From Variovorax atrisoli 110B (GTDB lineage: Bacteria; Pseudomonadota; Gammaproteobacteria; Burkholderiales; Burkholderiaceae_C), in NCBI RefSeq assembly GCF_000382045.1, contig NZ_KB907457.1:124001-188000 (forward strand): 64,000 bases of DNA, given 5' to 3'. The translations under genes and the position numbers were made by a program. The notes under the pieces are model-generated. The model was not told the origin of the DNA. It worked only from the letters and a program-made list of their open reading frames with translations, and did no database searches. Shown piece by piece: positions 63,230 through 64,000 of the stretch (its first letter is position 1; each line of letters begins with the position of its first letter).

Positions 63230-64000
63230 TCAGGGAGCAGGCTTGGACACGGTTGCGGCAACGGCAACGGCAGCGGCGGGCCGTGTGCCCAGCCAGGTGC
63301 CGCTCATCACCGCGGCGAAGCCGAACAGATGCCACCATGTCAGCCTCTCGCCCAGCAGCAGCGCCGCCACCGCGACGCCGAACACCGGCACCCAGTAGAG
63401 AAAGACGGCGGTGCGCGCCACGCCGATGACCGAGATGGCGCGGTTCCAGATCAGGTTGCCCGCGGCGGTGGCGGCCACGCCCGAGAACAGCACCAGCGCC
63501 CACGGCCACGCACCCGGAAAGAGCTGCGCTGCGCCCAGCGGCGACGGCCCGAGCAGCGCGTGCACCACCAGCATCGCCGTGCCCATCACGTAGATTCCCC
63601 AGCTCATCGACAGCGGATCGATCTGCCGGGCCAGGCGCTGCACGCCCACGCCGCCGACGGCGAAGCTCACCACCGAGAGCGCGAGCATCAGGTCGCCCAG
63701 CCCCGCATGCGACAGGCTCGCGCCCGGATGGCTCAGCACCACCGCCGCCACACCCGTGAAGCCCAGCGCCACGCCGACCAGACGCCGCGCCGTGAGCGCC
63801 TCGCGAAACACCAGCGCCGCCATCAGCGCCGACACCAGCGGACTCAGCGCCATGATCAACGCGCCGTTGGTGGCCGTCGAACGCTGCAGCCCCAGCGCGA
63901 ACAGGATCTGGTTGGCGTACACCATCAGGAAGCCGCAGCCGGCCAGTGCCGCAAGACGCCGCATGCCGAACCCCGGCACCCCGCTGCGCCGCCACAGCAC
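63230..64000 (-). CDS. EamA (DMT superfamily) transporter, cut by the window edge
   Basis: This 256-residue fragment of an inner-membrane permease shows about eight or nine hydrophobic helices and the duplicated EamA fold (second half starts about GDLMLALSVVSFAVGGVGVQ). Family members usually have ten helices in about 290-300 residues, so the start lies beyond 64000. The first visible codon is probably internal. The gene ends 13 nt before the old yellow enzyme gene, in the same direction. Substrates in this family are metabolites or amino acids. None is indicated here. Confidence 0.82.
   Translation of the reverse strand: MLWRRSGVPGFGMRRLAALAGCGFLMVYANQILFALGLQRSTATNGALIMALSPLVSALMAALVFREALTARRLVGVALGFTGVAAVVLSHPGASLSHAGLGDLMLALSVVSFAVGGVGVQRLARQIDPLSMSWGIYVMGTAMLVVHALLGPSPLGAAQLFPGAWPWALVLFSGVAATAAGNLIWNRAISVIGVARTAVFLYWVPVFGVAVAALLLGERLTWWHLFGFAAVMSGTWLGTRPAAAVAVAATVSKPAP

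Overview
This window reads as chromosomal DNA of a beta-proteobacterium of the Comamonadaceae, probably Variovorax or a close relative. The evidence is the high GC content, the protocatechuate genes pcaHG with a divergent LysR regulator, an fds-type formate dehydrogenase, TctABC/Bug transporters, class III (formyl-CoA type) CoA-transferases, and a dispersed intergenic repeat. The genus is inferred from gene content, not from any search. I see no prophage, transposase or CRISPR array. The organisation is that of ordinary core plus accessory chromosome.

Layout. 1-333: tail of a Fis-type regulator, followed by a 100-bp tandem repeat. 695-15045: one long leftward block for a type I secreted giant adhesin: TolC, HlyD and ABC exporter genes, a small membrane protein, an unusual toroid/Mur-ligase fusion, an OmpA-like lipoprotein, and a 1779-residue low-complexity adhesin. 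15346-18278: a DUF1841 protein, then pcaQ/pcaHG (protocatechuate ring cleavage). 18363-28812: diheme cytochrome c, a MoxR ATPase/VWA group, TamA/TamB, and a small membrane protein. 28757-35012: NAD-dependent formate dehydrogenase fdsGBA-fdhD-fdsD. 35275-38034: gamma-carbonic-anhydrase-like protein, an oxalate/formate-type MFS antiporter, and a 54-residue small protein. 38084-44985: LysR, pyruvate kinase, ketopantoate-reductase-like, FAH-family, and second-type succinyl-CoA-ligase-like genes. 45222-50205: oxalyl-CoA decarboxylase and two formyl-CoA transferases with a PAS protein. 50357-55273: a divergent Crp/Fnr regulator, a cytidylate-kinase/BON fusion, and tctABC. 55526-57378: tRNA-Arg and a chemoreceptor. 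57617-60730: a second, orphan adhesin paralogous to the first. 60950-64000: a small lipoprotein, an EthD-like protein, an old yellow enzyme and an EamA transporter cut by the window edge.

How the parts work together. The centre of the window encodes a full oxalate-oxidation route: uptake or exchange (OxlT-like), CoA transfer (two Frc), decarboxylation (Oxc), and formate oxidation to CO2 with NADH (Fds). Palindromes of the form TTGAC-N4-GTCAA, or one mismatch from it, lie upstream of fdsG, oxlT, the 54-residue gene, the oxc/regulator divergent pair and tctC. The Crp/Fnr protein encoded beside oxc carries an FNR-like recognition helix (ETLSR) but no iron-sulphur cysteine cluster. I infer a local regulon. 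At the four leftward genes an acceptable -10 hexamer lies exactly 22 nt from the box, which is class II FNR/CRP geometry.

The two adhesins at opposite ends of the window share an N-terminal FecR/retention-module-like region, an alanine-alanine-glycine motif in the place where LapG-type proteases cut, Asp-Ala repeats, GLLG-type repeats, a non-repetitive module, and an identical-looking C-terminal tail. Their upstream regions align without gaps for about 115 bp, which points to shared control and probably a shared exporter.
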